Of a stretch of 64,000 bases of DNA, positions 25,445 to 34,578 are shown in pieces; positions within the stretch are counted from its first letter, which is position 1, and each line of letters begins with the position of its first letter. Location of the stretch: positions 3,071,623 to 3,135,622 of the forward strand of contig OY282444.1 in assembly GCA_958296125.1 (NCBI GenBank), given 5' to 3'. Under the pieces are notes generated by a model that saw nothing but the letters and a program-made list of their open reading frames with translations, searched no databases and was not told where the DNA came from. The translations under genes and the position numbers were made by a program. This DNA comes from an uncultured Poribacteria bacterium. Lineage in GTDB: Bacteria; Poribacteria; WGA-4E; PCPOR2b.

Positions 25445-26449
25445 ATGCACCTTTTGCAAATAACGCAACAGCGAATTTTGTTGATTCTCTCCGCTTTTTT
25501 AGCGATAATTGGAACATCTCTCTTTGCACAAAGCCCACCGGCGACGCAACTCGGCGTGATGCAAACCGCTGACACTTTGGGTAAAGGTGGCTACACGACA
25601 TCTTTAGGGATGTTTCAAGTTGGCAGAAAAAAATTGGACACAACGCCCGAACAGCCGCAACGTGTGGTTATTGGTAATTTTGAAGGATTACATAATGTTG
25701 AATTTGATGTTAATACCTTCTTAATACCAGCTCGATTGACCTACGGCATTAGTGAGCGATTGGACCTCCTCCTAGGGGCGACCTTCTCGACCAGCAGCGC
25801 ACACAAAATTGTTCCCGATTTTTATCGGATTGGTGACACCTATGACGCAGAGCGGCCGCTGGATGCAACGCGAGATCGACGAGTTTATGAGCAATCCATC
25901 TTTGGCATCGTTGTCGGATTGAAGCACAATATCAAGCCAGATTTGCAAGATGGTTTGCCCGGTATATCGATTGGCGGTGATGTACAAGTTGGATTTACCG
26001 CCGATGATCAACTTAACTCCGACAAAGAATTTCTCGACCCTTCACCGGCAGATAGTTTTCCGTTTATGGGGATCAACACCTATCTAGTGGGGACACAGCG
26101 GTTTGGTCAGTTCATGAGGGTGCATGCGGGTATCGGAAGTTATCTCTCGTCCAAATCCCTCAAAACATCGGATTCATTTCTGTTGCTCTGGCAGCTTGGG
26201 ACTGAATTTGCCTTCTCCGAGAGTTTTTGGCTTGTGGGTGATTTCTCGCGAAGGCGTGCCTTCAGCGGCATTATCATCAACGACCTAATCAGCATCGGAT
26301 TTCGATACAAACTTTCTGATACAGCGGCTTTTAATATCGGCTATGTTACCGAACCGGGCTTCCAATTCTACCTCACAGTTGGCGGTGGAGGAGAAGGTGC
26401 TGTCGCGCCAGAGGCACCGGGAGAAGGTGGAGATGATTTGTTGTTTTAG
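25445..26449 (+). CDS. Probable outer-membrane beta-barrel protein
   Basis: 334 residues with AAGG before the ATG. A signal peptide (ILLILSAFLAIIGTSLFAQ) ends near residue 29. The rest is rich in alternating hydrophobic strands separated by short turns (GGYTTSLGMFQVGRKKL; ARLTYGISERLDLLLGATF; SIGGDVQVGFTADD; HAGIGSYLSSKSL; LISIGFRYKLSD; FNIGYVTEPGFQFYLTVGGG). This pattern, with many Gly and aromatic residues, is that of a 12-16-stranded barrel. The acidic, Gly-rich C-terminus GGDDLLF lacks the usual terminal Phe pattern except for the last residue. Role unknown. Confidence 0.68.
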   Translation: MHLLQITQQRILLILSAFLAIIGTSLFAQSPPATQLGVMQTADTLGKGGYTTSLGMFQVGRKKLDTTPEQPQRVVIGNFEGLHNVEFDVNTFLIPARLTYGISERLDLLLGATFSTSSAHKIVPDFYRIGDTYDAERPLDATRDRRVYEQSIFGIVVGLKHNIKPDLQDGLPGISIGGDVQVGFTADDQLNSDKEFLDPSPADSFPFMGINTYLVGTQRFGQFMRVHAGIGSYLSSKSLKTSDSFLLLWQLGTEFAFSESFWLVGDFSRRRAFSGIIINDLISIGFRYKLSDTAAFNIGYVTEPGFQFYLTVGGGGEGAVAPEAPGEGGDDLLF

Positions 26450-26463
26450 GGTGTTGATATAGG

Positions 26464-26514
26464 TAGGGACAGCCACAGGCTTCCTAGTCCCGATTCTATC
26501 GTGGGCTGTCCCTA
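26464..26514. repeat. 11-bp inverted repeat TAGGGACAGCC/GGCTGTCCCTA
   Basis: Arms at 26464-26474 and 26504-26514 enclose a 29-base loop containing TCCCGATTCTATCGTGG. No T run follows. It may be a dispersed repeat or a weak terminator for the envelope genes. Confidence 0.5.
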
Positions 26515-26579
26515 TAATTTGGGATATGGCCCCGCACAGAGGGACCGCCCCTAGAGATTTCATGGAGAGGACAATGCCG

Positions 26580-27671
26580 ATGTTATTTAAGTTCTGGTTT
26601 CGCCGGTTTCGCCGGGCAAGCCGCAACCGTCACATTCGGCGCATTACGGTGGCGGGATTCATCGTTCTGGGGTCCATTATTCTCAATTCCGCATGTTTCT
26701 ACTTCTTTGAAAGAGCAGTAAGCCCAGAGCTGACGCTTTGGGATTCGTTCTGGCTCAGTTTTACGACCATAACGACTGTCGGCTATGGAGATTATTCCGC
26801 AACAACGCTCGGCGGACGGATTGCAACGATGGTGCTGCTGTACGGGGTTGGACTAGCTTCGTTCCCCTATGTGATTACTCAAATCGTGGACACAAGCGTG
26901 GAGAGACACAACGACCGACGACACGGGTTCATTGATTGCCGCGACCTTGTCGAAGATCACATCATTATCGTCAATTATCCCTCCGAATTGAAGGTTTTTG
27001 CAATCATAGAGCAGCTTTCATCGGATTTGGTGACCGCGCATAGACCCCTCGTTATATTGGCGGATAATGTTGATGAGTTGCACTTCAACCGTCCTGATGT
27101 TTACTTTGTGCGAGGCGCGCCATTACAAGAAGAATCTTGGAAAAGAGCAAACATTGAGATGGCGTACGCTGCCCTCATCCTCGCGCCAAGAATCGAGGAA
27201 CACGCGGCAGATGCGATTACTGCCTCGACGGTTTCACTCATTGAAACGCTCCAGTCGGAGATCCGAACCATTGCTGAATGTACCAGTATCCAACACCTAC
27301 CTGTCTTCCGATCTTTCCGATGTGATGCCGTGATTCCCACAAATAATATCGCCGCAAAGGTGTTGGCGCAAGAAGTGCGCGATCGTGGGCTAGCCCACGC
27401 GGTCCGGGAGTTGTTGACCGAAGCGCAGGGGAGTGAGTTGTATAGCGAAACCATTGATATCGATGGGATCAACTTCGGTAGGCTACAGTCCTTACTTCTC
27501 GAATTGCAGGCAGAGGTCATTTTGGTTGGCCTCCTCCGAGACAACCAGCACTTGATTAACCCGCCGTTAGACCTCCAGATCCAGCGGACAGACCGGCTCA
27601 TCCTTATCGGCAACCGTCGTAGTGATTGGGAGTCAATCCATGAACGGTTATTGGCAGAAGTAAGAGGTTGA
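26580..27671 (+). CDS. Two-TM potassium channel with cytoplasmic RCK-like domain
   Basis: The frame is open from 26526. ATG 26574 or 26580 is likely, since GGAGAGG ends at 26570; 26580 gives better spacing and 363 residues. TM1 is at about 20-42, the pore helix with selectivity filter TVGYGD is near 65-75, and TM2 is about 85-107. The C-terminal half has the RCK layout (two alpha/beta units, then a TrkA-C-like domain near 275-345 with RTDRLILIGN). The first RCK strand reads IIIVNYPSELKV rather than GxGxxG, so nucleotide binding is doubtful, as in ligand-gated RCKs such as MthK. The likely role is K+ flux gated by a cytoplasmic ligand. Confidence 0.88.
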   Translation: MLFKFWFRRFRRASRNRHIRRITVAGFIVLGSIILNSACFYFFERAVSPELTLWDSFWLSFTTITTVGYGDYSATTLGGRIATMVLLYGVGLASFPYVITQIVDTSVERHNDRRHGFIDCRDLVEDHIIIVNYPSELKVFAIIEQLSSDLVTAHRPLVILADNVDELHFNRPDVYFVRGAPLQEESWKRANIEMAYAALILAPRIEEHAADAITASTVSLIETLQSEIRTIAECTSIQHLPVFRSFRCDAVIPTNNIAAKVLAQEVRDRGLAHAVRELLTEAQGSELYSETIDIDGINFGRLQSLLLELQAEVILVGLLRDNQHLINPPLDLQIQRTDRLILIGNRRSDWESIHERLLAEVRG

Positions 27672-27686
27672 GGGGTGGGAGTTCAT

Positions 27687-28163
27687 CTACGACCCCGGAC
27701 GAAAAAGCGTCACCAGACAACCGCCGAGTGCCGCTAACACGATGCCAAGGACAAATTGCCACCGCAAACTTCCCCAGCCTCCCGCGGGCGGATGTAACGC
27801 TGTCGCAATCAACGCGTTGATAATCGGTGCGCCGGCGAAAACGATGGACATCACCACAGGCGGGGTGCCCTTCGCGCCAAATGCCAAGAGAACGCCGAAC
27901 GCCCCTACCGCCCCCACGAGCCCCGCAAGCGTTGACCAGACCAGTCCTTTCGCCGGAAAACTCCATTGAGCACCGTTGACCGTTAACATGATCGCTGAGC
28001 CGATGACCGCTGCCAATAGGTAGGCAATCCCGACAAAAAGGAACGCTTTGTATCGTCCATGGGTCGGATCGCTCATAGATACCTGTCCTATATGCAGACA
28101 GATACCGTAGAGTCCCCACGATGCAGCAGTCATAAGTGCAAATATTAACCAAGTCATACGCAT
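27687..28163 (-). CDS. Small EamA/DMT-like membrane protein
   Basis: 158 residues with TAGGAGG before the ATG. About five membrane helices: 3-22, 40-62, 72-92 (LVWSTLAGLVGAVGAFGVLLAF), 98-118 and 133-152 (LRWQFVLGIVLAALGGCLVTLF). The pattern, with a helix-breaking Gly/Ala stretch and a final GGCLVT turn, resembles one half of an EamA transporter. Half-size members act as dimers. It is the last gene of the leftward five-gene unit and starts 11 bases after the glycosyltransferase stop. Confidence 0.72.
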   Translation of the reverse strand: MRMTWLIFALMTAASWGLYGICLHIGQVSMSDPTHGRYKAFLFVGIAYLLAAVIGSAIMLTVNGAQWSFPAKGLVWSTLAGLVGAVGAFGVLLAFGAKGTPPVVMSIVFAGAPIINALIATALHPPAGGWGSLRWQFVLGIVLAALGGCLVTLFRPGS

Positions 28164-28174
28164 CTAAAATCCTC

Positions 28175-29467
28175 CTATCGGTTGACGTGCTTTCGATAAA
28201 CCGCCAGAGTCGCCTCTGCCATGACATTATCGCTAAACCCGCGGTGCACCGCCTCTTTGCCCTGCTGACCTAACTGTTCCCGGTAGCTCGGATTATTCAT
28301 CAGTTGAAATATCCCTTCCGCGATGGCGTTGGGGGATTCCGCGTCTACCAATATGCCTCCACCGGTCGCTGCTATCAATTCGGGGAAGGCACCATGTCTG
28401 GGTTGAACGACTGGAACACTATTGGCAAGTGCTTCCAATATAAAAAGCCCCTTCGATTCTTTGTATGTGGTCGGTACGGATAAGACATGGAGACTGTTGA
28501 GGAAGTCAATTTTTTGATCGCGATCAACTTCACCCCAATAGTCAAAGGTGTCCGACAAGCCCCACAGATCGATTTGCTTGACCAGTTTCTCAAGATACGG
28601 TTCATCTTTTTTGCTGAGGTAACCGGCGACCTTGAGTTGCACTTTATCCGACCCGACCCTATTTGTCAAGCGGTAAAACGCATCAACCAACAGATGAAGT
28701 CCCTTCTCAGAACAAATGCGCGCTAAATATCCGATAACAAAGGGTGTTTCAGCAAGGTTCTTTTGACGCACGCCGTGCTCGCTCAAATTCAGACCGAGAT
28801 TCACGACATCAATTTTGTTTGCTGGAATATCCAGATACTCAGCCATGAAGTCAGCATAGTATTGGCAGGGAGCGATATATCCATCCACCTCCGAACCCCG
28901 CGCTCGTAGCAGTTTTAAGGCTTGCGATTTGTACGGCTCGCTTAGGGCTTCGAGGAAAATGTCTTCCCCCTGAAGGGCACAGCAGATCGGAACGCCTAAC
29001 GTTTGTTTTATCTCCCTTGCGAAGCCTACGAACATGGAGTTGGTGAGTTGAACCAGATTGGGTTGATAGGAATCCTTCAGCCATTTGACCAGTTTCGCCA
29101 GCTCCTTTTTCTGCTGTCCTTCCTCTCCCTGAAGCACCGAGACGGTAAGTGCACCGAGGTCTTTCGCACTGGTAGACGCACTAAAACGGGATAATCCGTT
29201 CAACAGCGGGGGACTATCGAATAACCGATCGAACATCCAAGGGGTATGACGGAATAGCCCCGACTTCTGCTGGAGATATACATTAATTCCGCCATAAAAA
29301 ACACGATCGATGCTAACATCGGCTTCATCGGTACGGATGGGCGTATAGGTCGGAATCAAGGCAACCTCGTGCCCCTTCTTCTGCAAAGCCGCGACAAGCG
29401 TATTATCATGAATGCAGGTGCCACAGTACATACCAGCGGCACCTGCGGCAATATAGGCGATTTTCAT
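28175..29467 (-). CDS. Glycosyltransferase family 4 protein
   Basis: 430 residues, GT-B fold. The N-terminal domain opens MKIAYIAAGAAGMYCGTCIHDNTLVAALQ, with glycine-rich acceptor loop and VALIPTYTPI. The C-terminal nucleotide-sugar domain has VIGYLARICSEKGLHLLVDAF near 230-250, the long strand VPTTYKESKGLFILEALANSVPVVQPRHGAFPE near 335-367 with the EX7E-type motif, and ILVDAESPNAIAEGI. It transfers a sugar from a nucleotide donor with retention. No lipid or polysaccharide genes adjoin it; it lies in a transporter operon, 15 bases after the SSS symporter. Confidence 0.9.
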   Translation of the reverse strand: MKIAYIAAGAAGMYCGTCIHDNTLVAALQKKGHEVALIPTYTPIRTDEADVSIDRVFYGGINVYLQQKSGLFRHTPWMFDRLFDSPPLLNGLSRFSASTSAKDLGALTVSVLQGEEGQQKKELAKLVKWLKDSYQPNLVQLTNSMFVGFAREIKQTLGVPICCALQGEDIFLEALSEPYKSQALKLLRARGSEVDGYIAPCQYYADFMAEYLDIPANKIDVVNLGLNLSEHGVRQKNLAETPFVIGYLARICSEKGLHLLVDAFYRLTNRVGSDKVQLKVAGYLSKKDEPYLEKLVKQIDLWGLSDTFDYWGEVDRDQKIDFLNSLHVLSVPTTYKESKGLFILEALANSVPVVQPRHGAFPELIAATGGGILVDAESPNAIAEGIFQLMNNPSYREQLGQQGKEAVHRGFSDNVMAEATLAVYRKHVNR

Positions 29468-29482
29468 GATGAGTTAAACGGA

Positions 29483-30964
29483 TTATTGACATACTTCTGA
29501 TGGGAAGAATTTCTGAATTATAGTTGAATCTGGCGGTTTACTTATCAGGGAGCCGATAATCATCGCCACAGCAGAAACACCGAGAATAACCGCTACAGGC
29601 ATGATTCCACTATTACCCACCGTGTAACCGGGGGCCTGCCAACCCTGAATAAAGAAATATATCCATAACACTACAACACCAATAATAGAAGCGAAGGCAC
29701 CGTATTTGGTGCTACGTTTCCAAAAGAGTGCGGCGATAACAATCGGAAAAAGCGAAGCGAAGCCCGTAAAAGACCAGACGGCAAGTTTGAAGAGGCTCCG
29801 GTTAAGAATAAGGGAAAGGAGGTAGGTCAGGCAAAGTATCCCAAACACAAAAAGTCGCCCAACCAAGACTTGCCCTTTTTCGCTCATCCCATCCTTCGTA
29901 GGATCAGAGCGAAATCTGTAGTGGCGGACTATATCGTGCGTAAACATACTGCCGATGGAAAGTGATTGGGAATCGAGGGAAGACATAATCGCCGCAAATA
30001 CACCTGCCGCCAAAAGCCCTGCAAGTACCCCGGGTGCATGACGCTCGATCATCTGAACCAAAACGGAGTTGGCTTCAGCTCCCTTGAGTCCCGGGACATC
30101 CACACTGCCCAAAATTCCGAGCAACACGCTCGGAATCCATACAACCGCGACGCAGATCGGATACCACATCACGGGATAACGAAACGCTCCTGCGCTTTTT
30201 GCTGTGAGCCAGTGCATAAATATATGCGGAAACATCCCGACCGATAGCGGGATACAGGTATAGGTTAGCAATTCCAGCGGCTTGATGCGATCCCCTTGTA
30301 TCAATAGATCTGGTGCCACCTGCCCCAAAGCCGCAGAGAGTCCACCCATTTTATGCACGATGATAAAAAACGTCGCCCCGCCAAGCGTCATGAAAACAAG
30401 GGTTTGAAAAGTGTTTGCCCAAGCGGTTCCCCGCACACCACCGTAGCAAACATAAGCGAAAACCACAGTGCAAACCAGTAGTCCACCCAGCCACTGCGGG
30501 ATCTGTCCCTTTGTAATCTGATGCAAGGTGATGCTGCCGCCCATCACGCCAATCAACAGGTACGGAATGATGAGCGCGGCAATGACGACAAAGAGCAGCA
30601 GCCCCAATCCCTCGCTGTCCCACCGTTCTCTGAAGTATTGCACCTGCGTGAAATAGCCGTGCCGCTTCCCAATTGCCCATAGCCGGGTACCAATAAAGAA
30701 GAATACGCACGGAGCGACCAAGGCGGTCGAAGAAGCCATCAGGGCAAAAACGCCGATACCTCGATGGTAGGCTTCACCGGAAGCACCAAGAATGGAAAAG
30801 GCGGTCATATTCGTGCCAAAAAGGGACATCAACAGCACAAAGGGCCCAATGGTTCGACTGGCAACAAAATAGTCCTCGCCGGTGCCGCGTAAAAATTTAT
30901 GGCTCACAGTGCCAACAATCAGCACGATTCCCAAATATATAAAAATAACAAGGGTAACTATCAT
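29483..30964 (-). CDS. Sodium:solute symporter (SSS family)
   Basis: 493 residues with about 13 membrane helices. SSS hallmarks: FLRGTGEDYFVASRTIGPFVLLMSLFGTNMTAFSILG at about 24-60, YGGVRGTAWANTFQT near 170-185, the Na2-site-like helix GVFAAIMSSLDSQSLSIGSM near 320-340, and GRLFVFGILCLTYLLSL. It imports a small organic solute with Na+. The substrate is not evident. A DUF3311 protein lies eight bases upstream; such small partners commonly accompany SSS members, as YhdT does with PanF. The start has no strong ribosome site, consistent with coupling. Confidence 0.92.
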   Translation of the reverse strand: MIVTLVIFIYLGIVLIVGTVSHKFLRGTGEDYFVASRTIGPFVLLMSLFGTNMTAFSILGASGEAYHRGIGVFALMASSTALVAPCVFFFIGTRLWAIGKRHGYFTQVQYFRERWDSEGLGLLLFVVIAALIIPYLLIGVMGGSITLHQITKGQIPQWLGGLLVCTVVFAYVCYGGVRGTAWANTFQTLVFMTLGGATFFIIVHKMGGLSAALGQVAPDLLIQGDRIKPLELLTYTCIPLSVGMFPHIFMHWLTAKSAGAFRYPVMWYPICVAVVWIPSVLLGILGSVDVPGLKGAEANSVLVQMIERHAPGVLAGLLAAGVFAAIMSSLDSQSLSIGSMFTHDIVRHYRFRSDPTKDGMSEKGQVLVGRLFVFGILCLTYLLSLILNRSLFKLAVWSFTGFASLFPIVIAALFWKRSTKYGAFASIIGVVVLWIYFFIQGWQAPGYTVGNSGIMPVAVILGVSAVAMIIGSLISKPPDSTIIQKFFPSEVCQ

Positions 30965-30972
30965 TTAGGTTT

Positions 30973-31194
30973 TTATTTGTCTATCTCTTCGTCTCGAAGA
31001 TGTCGGGGCCAGGCATAGTTGACCATTAATGCCATTAGTATGGCGGCTGCAACACAGAATCCAATATGATAGAGCAATCCGATAGGCAATCCCAGCACCT
31101 GTTTCGGATTGTTCCAGAGCCAGAAATCCTTGTGAAGTAGAAACAGAACGACAAGTGCAATATAAAGCATCCAACGAACAACCCTATTTTTCAT
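30973..31194 (-). CDS. DUF3311 small membrane protein, SSS symporter partner
   Basis: 73 residues from the ATG at 31194; a longer open frame lies inside the TRAP gene. Two membrane helices are visible, WMLYIALVVLFLLHKDF and GLLYHIGFCVAAAILMALMVNYAW, joined by a loop (WLWNNPKQVLGLPIG). This is the DUF3311 pattern. Its start overlaps the end of the TRAP permease gene by four bases (ATGA), and the symporter follows closely. It is probably a small subunit of that symporter. Confidence 0.85.
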   Translation of the reverse strand: MKNRVVRWMLYIALVVLFLLHKDFWLWNNPKQVLGLPIGLLYHIGFCVAAAILMALMVNYAWPRHLRDEEIDK

Positions 31195-33194
31195 GTCCGC
31201 CTCAAACGCCAGTTGAAAAAACCTATAGCAACAACGACAATGAGTGCGACTAACTGCACCCAGCCGGGATGGGTAAGAAAGAAAACTACAGCAGCGGCAA
31301 GCAGCCCCGCTCGTTTCCACAAATTAAGCGGTGCGAACCAGTGACCGCAAACACTTGCAGCAAGTGCGACAATTCCCAAAACAGCGATCAGAACACTTAC
31401 CGTGATAGCAAACAAACCGGCGGTGCCGCCACCTGAAGATAAAAGCAACAACTCCGGCTTCAAGACAAAGGCGTAAGGTAACGCGAACCCCACCAACGCG
31501 AAGCGAAACGCAGCGACCCCTGTCTGCATGATACCAGCACCTGCAATGGCTGCCGCCGTATACGCCGCCAAAGCGACCGGCGGTGTTACCATCGCCATCA
31601 TACCAAAATAAAAGATAAAGAGATGGATGGCAAGGGGAACCAATCCCAAATCGCTCAATACCGGTCCGACCAATGTCGCCATGAGCAGGTAACACACCGA
31701 TGACGGTAATCCCATCCCAAGGATGATTGTCGAAATCATCAAGAGGACGAGTGCTAGGATGCGGCTATTTTCTGCAAGCGGCAAAAGGGTGCCCGGTAGT
31801 TTCACACCAATCCCCGTCAAAGTAACCACACCGAGAATCAGTCCTACGCAAGAAGCCGCTACAATCAACGAAACGCCTCCATCTGCCGCTTTTTCCATCG
31901 CTGCTAATGTTTGACGAATCCCAATCCAGATTTGTCTAGTGAGAAGTAGGAGTGTGTGTTTAATTAGTGTTCTGGTTGATGAAGCGTCGCTACGGATAAT
32001 TTGTTTGATAATACCCCAAATCCCACGAATGCCTATCAGGATCAGGATAAAAAGCAAACTGAGGCTGACCGCCCGAAACGGTGTGTAACCAAGCAGTAAA
32101 AAAAGGATTAGTGTGATAAACGCTACTAAAAAAATGAATCCTTCCAGCCCGGTCTTCGACTGAGGAGTTTCGGTCGCGCTTTCTTTGGGGACTTCGGTTG
32201 ATGCGCCCACGCGCTTGGCATAAAAGTGGACAATCAAGAGAAGTGCGGTGTAGTAAAGAACCGCAGGAATTAGGGCAGCCTTGATAATTTGTAGATAGGT
32301 CACCGCCGGCTCGACAATTTCCAGCATCATGTAGGCACCCGCGCCCATAATCGGCGGGACCAACGCACCGCCTGAACTCGCCGCGGCTTCTATCCCTCCA
32401 GCAACCGTTGGTCTGAACCCGGAGCTTCGCATCATTGGGATGGTGAAGGTGCCGGTGGTGGCGGTATTGGCGACGGCACTGCCAGAAAGCGAACCCATCG
32501 CCCCGCTGCTGACGACAGCAACCTTGGCGGGGCCTCCGACGCTTGAACGAAATAAACGTGTTGCAAAGTTGATGATATAGCCGGTGGCTCCGGTCTTCTC
32601 CAGCAACGTTCCAAATAGGACGAACAGAAACACGTAGGTAAACATCACCTTCAAGGCGATGCCAAACACCCCTTGGCTGTGTAGAAAGGTTTGACTGACA
32701 ATGCGTTGCCAAGAATAACCCCTGTGCGGAAACAGCCAGTCGGGCATTGATTGGCCGAAAGCCGCATACGCCAAGAAAGCGAGAGAAAGGACACAAAGGG
32801 TCAAGCCGATCGCGCGGCGTGTGCCTTCCAAAACCAGAAGCAGCCCCAATAGCCCGATGACATAATCTGTGGTGGTCTCCATCCCCGCCCGATCTCCAAG
32901 CCGCTGGCCATCAATCCAAAATCGTTTGAACACAAATTCCGTTTGAACAAGGATATAACCAAAGCAGACCACCACGGCGAATGCGAAAACCAGATCTAGA
33001 ACCTTGAACGCAATATTGTCTTCAAACCGACGGTGGATAGGATATTTGAGGAAAACGAGGACTAAGCCCAACATGGCGAAAATCGCCAGTTGGGCTTGAG
33101 GCGAAAGTTGGGGATAGTTGACCTCCGCCAAAATAAATATACTGAGAATGGCGGCGCATATCCGAAAAAGGATTTGCCGAATACGTTGGAGCAT
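31191..33194 (-). CDS. TRAP transporter fused permease (DctQM fusion, TAXI type)
   Basis: About 667 residues from ATG 33194; a TTG at 33230 would add 12. The first part (about 10-180) supplies the small-subunit helices. The large DctM-like part follows with GVFGIALKVMFTYVFLFVLFG, the AVVSSGAMGSLSGSAVANT motif near 235-255, GFRPTVAGGIEAAASSGGALVPPIMGAGAY near 265-295, and a second half with GMGLPSSVCYLLMATLVGP and TPPVALAAYTAAAIAG. TRAP permeases import organic acids or amino acids with Na+ and need a periplasmic binding protein. No TAXI binding protein gene adjoins it. It is the first gene of the leftward operon. Confidence 0.92.
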   Translation of the reverse strand: MLQRIRQILFRICAAILSIFILAEVNYPQLSPQAQLAIFAMLGLVLVFLKYPIHRRFEDNIAFKVLDLVFAFAVVVCFGYILVQTEFVFKRFWIDGQRLGDRAGMETTTDYVIGLLGLLLVLEGTRRAIGLTLCVLSLAFLAYAAFGQSMPDWLFPHRGYSWQRIVSQTFLHSQGVFGIALKVMFTYVFLFVLFGTLLEKTGATGYIINFATRLFRSSVGGPAKVAVVSSGAMGSLSGSAVANTATTGTFTIPMMRSSGFRPTVAGGIEAAASSGGALVPPIMGAGAYMMLEIVEPAVTYLQIIKAALIPAVLYYTALLLIVHFYAKRVGASTEVPKESATETPQSKTGLEGFIFLVAFITLILFLLLGYTPFRAVSLSLLFILILIGIRGIWGIIKQIIRSDASSTRTLIKHTLLLLTRQIWIGIRQTLAAMEKAADGGVSLIVAASCVGLILGVVTLTGIGVKLPGTLLPLAENSRILALVLLMISTIILGMGLPSSVCYLLMATLVGPVLSDLGLVPLAIHLFIFYFGMMAMVTPPVALAAYTAAAIAGAGIMQTGVAAFRFALVGFALPYAFVLKPELLLLSSGGGTAGLFAITVSVLIAVLGIVALAASVCGHWFAPLNLWKRAGLLAAAVVFFLTHPGWVQLVALIVVVAIGFFNWRLRRT

Positions 33195-33257
33195 AGTAGA
33201 GCATCTTGAAATGGGCGCGTAATCTGTCAATACAGATCAAGCGGGTGTTGCAATTCG

Positions 33258-33420
33258 TTATAGGGAACGCATCCAAATGTTACGGTATCGGACAAGGTCG
33301 CCGTGGTCTTGAAGCATCAAAGGCCCCTGATCGGGATGCGGTTCGTCATACGAGGGAGCCCGTCTGTGACCTGTCGGGTCCATGACTTCTCGGTGGTTGT
33401 GAACCAATTTATCAAAAGCT
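33258..33420 (-). pseudogene. C-terminal fragment of a DUF1080 (3-keto-disaccharide hydrolase-like) protein
   Basis: On the minus strand an open stretch ends at TAA 33260-33258 and reads EAFDKLVHNHREVMDP, then PHPDQGPLMLQDHGDLVRYR and NIWMRSL. The GP-x-LQDHG-x-x-VR-RNI ending is the hallmark of DUF1080 domains. There is no start codon with a ribosome site and no N-terminal two thirds. The stretch runs on without homology into a GC-rich palindrome near 33441. I read it as a remnant. Confidence 0.65.
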
Positions 33421-33522
33421 TCCGATCTAAAACTCCGTCTTAACGCCCCTGGCAGGGGGGTTAGGGCGGGGAGCGGTCAAATAGTATGTATCAGTTTCAA
33501 ACCTGTTTCTGCCTTACGACTC

Positions 33523-34578
33523 TCAAATCCGAGATTGCTGCACCCACATATTAAGCTGTCGTAGAGCGGGCTCCGATTTTTCCCACACCGCTCGTTTGAT
33601 TGGCGAGTGGATTTTGATGTAGCTAGAGAAATTTAAACGTCGTGCCCGAAACGCCTCCTTGAAGGTAATCACCCCATAATTGTCAGGGGGTGAGACCCCA
33701 AAATCGACCCACTTATAGCCCCCTTCACACGCGCATCTAATGATATGATGCACCAGGGCGTTATTGGGACGATACTCCCAGAACTCAGGGACGGAAGCAC
33801 CGACCCACAGAGTTACGGTGCGGTTGAAATGGAGGTAAAGCAGCCCCGCAATGATTAGCCCACTATGCTTGGCAATCGCAAGCTTTGAAATGTTGCTCCG
33901 TAAGAGGGACTTGAGGAAAGGCAACGGTTTGGGAGTCTCCCCTAGACGTTTTTGCGTGGCGAGGTAAATTTCATAAAAAGACTCGAGATCACTGATGCTA
34001 TTTGTATCGTAAACCGTCACCCCGGTTCTTGCTGCCTTCCTAATAGCCCCGCGTACGTGTCTATTGTAAACTGCCCAGATAAGGTCATAATCTGGATAGA
34101 TTTCCAACAGATGCGTAAAGCGATCTTCGTGCTGTTGATACCCCGCCGCGATCAACTGCTGTCCGTAAAGTTGTGTTTGGCTTGGTGACAGGGTAAAGAC
34201 CGTTTCGCATAGATTTCCTGCATTTACCAATGGATCTAACTGCGTATCAACGCTTTCGAGCAAGAGATCGAGATCCACTGACGCTTCGCTGTTGAGTTGA
34301 ATCCCTCCAAACAGATCCCAAGGCATCGAATGCAGCATCTTAATCCCGCGAATCGGTTGAAATACGAAAGCAGGCAGCCCACCAACTATAGTATCGTTTT
34401 CCCTAATCAGAAAATAAACGGGCGTTAACTGCTTAAACGTATTTGATAATGCCTCGCGCCACGCAATCGAGTGAAATGGGAGGCTATCCGGACAACTTGT
34501 AAGGGTTTCCTCCCACAAGTTTGTGTTTTCGTGATTTAGTCGTTCAAGTGAATACATGACTTTGCTAGAATCAATCAT
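33523..34578 (-). CDS. FemAB-like GNAT-fold transferase
   Basis: 351 residues; ATG 34557 is an alternative start, and neither has a clear ribosome site. Two GNAT-like halves are visible: the first has SCPDSLPFHSIAWREALSNTF near 28-48 and VGGLPAFVFQPIRG near 65-80; the second has NRHVRGAIRKAARTGV near 165-180, AGLLYLHFNRTVTLWVGAS near 235-255, and the closing GGYKWVDFGVSPPDNYGVITFKEAF near 290-315. This matches the FemAB/XrtA-associated or peptidoglycan-bridge aminoacyltransferase-like family. It probably transfers an amino acid or acyl group in envelope synthesis. It stands alone. Confidence 0.82.
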   Translation of the reverse strand: MIDSSKVMYSLERLNHENTNLWEETLTSCPDSLPFHSIAWREALSNTFKQLTPVYFLIRENDTIVGGLPAFVFQPIRGIKMLHSMPWDLFGGIQLNSEASVDLDLLLESVDTQLDPLVNAGNLCETVFTLSPSQTQLYGQQLIAAGYQQHEDRFTHLLEIYPDYDLIWAVYNRHVRGAIRKAARTGVTVYDTNSISDLESFYEIYLATQKRLGETPKPLPFLKSLLRSNISKLAIAKHSGLIIAGLLYLHFNRTVTLWVGASVPEFWEYRPNNALVHHIIRCACEGGYKWVDFGVSPPDNYGVITFKEAFRARRLNFSSYIKIHSPIKRAVWEKSEPALRQLNMWVQQSRI

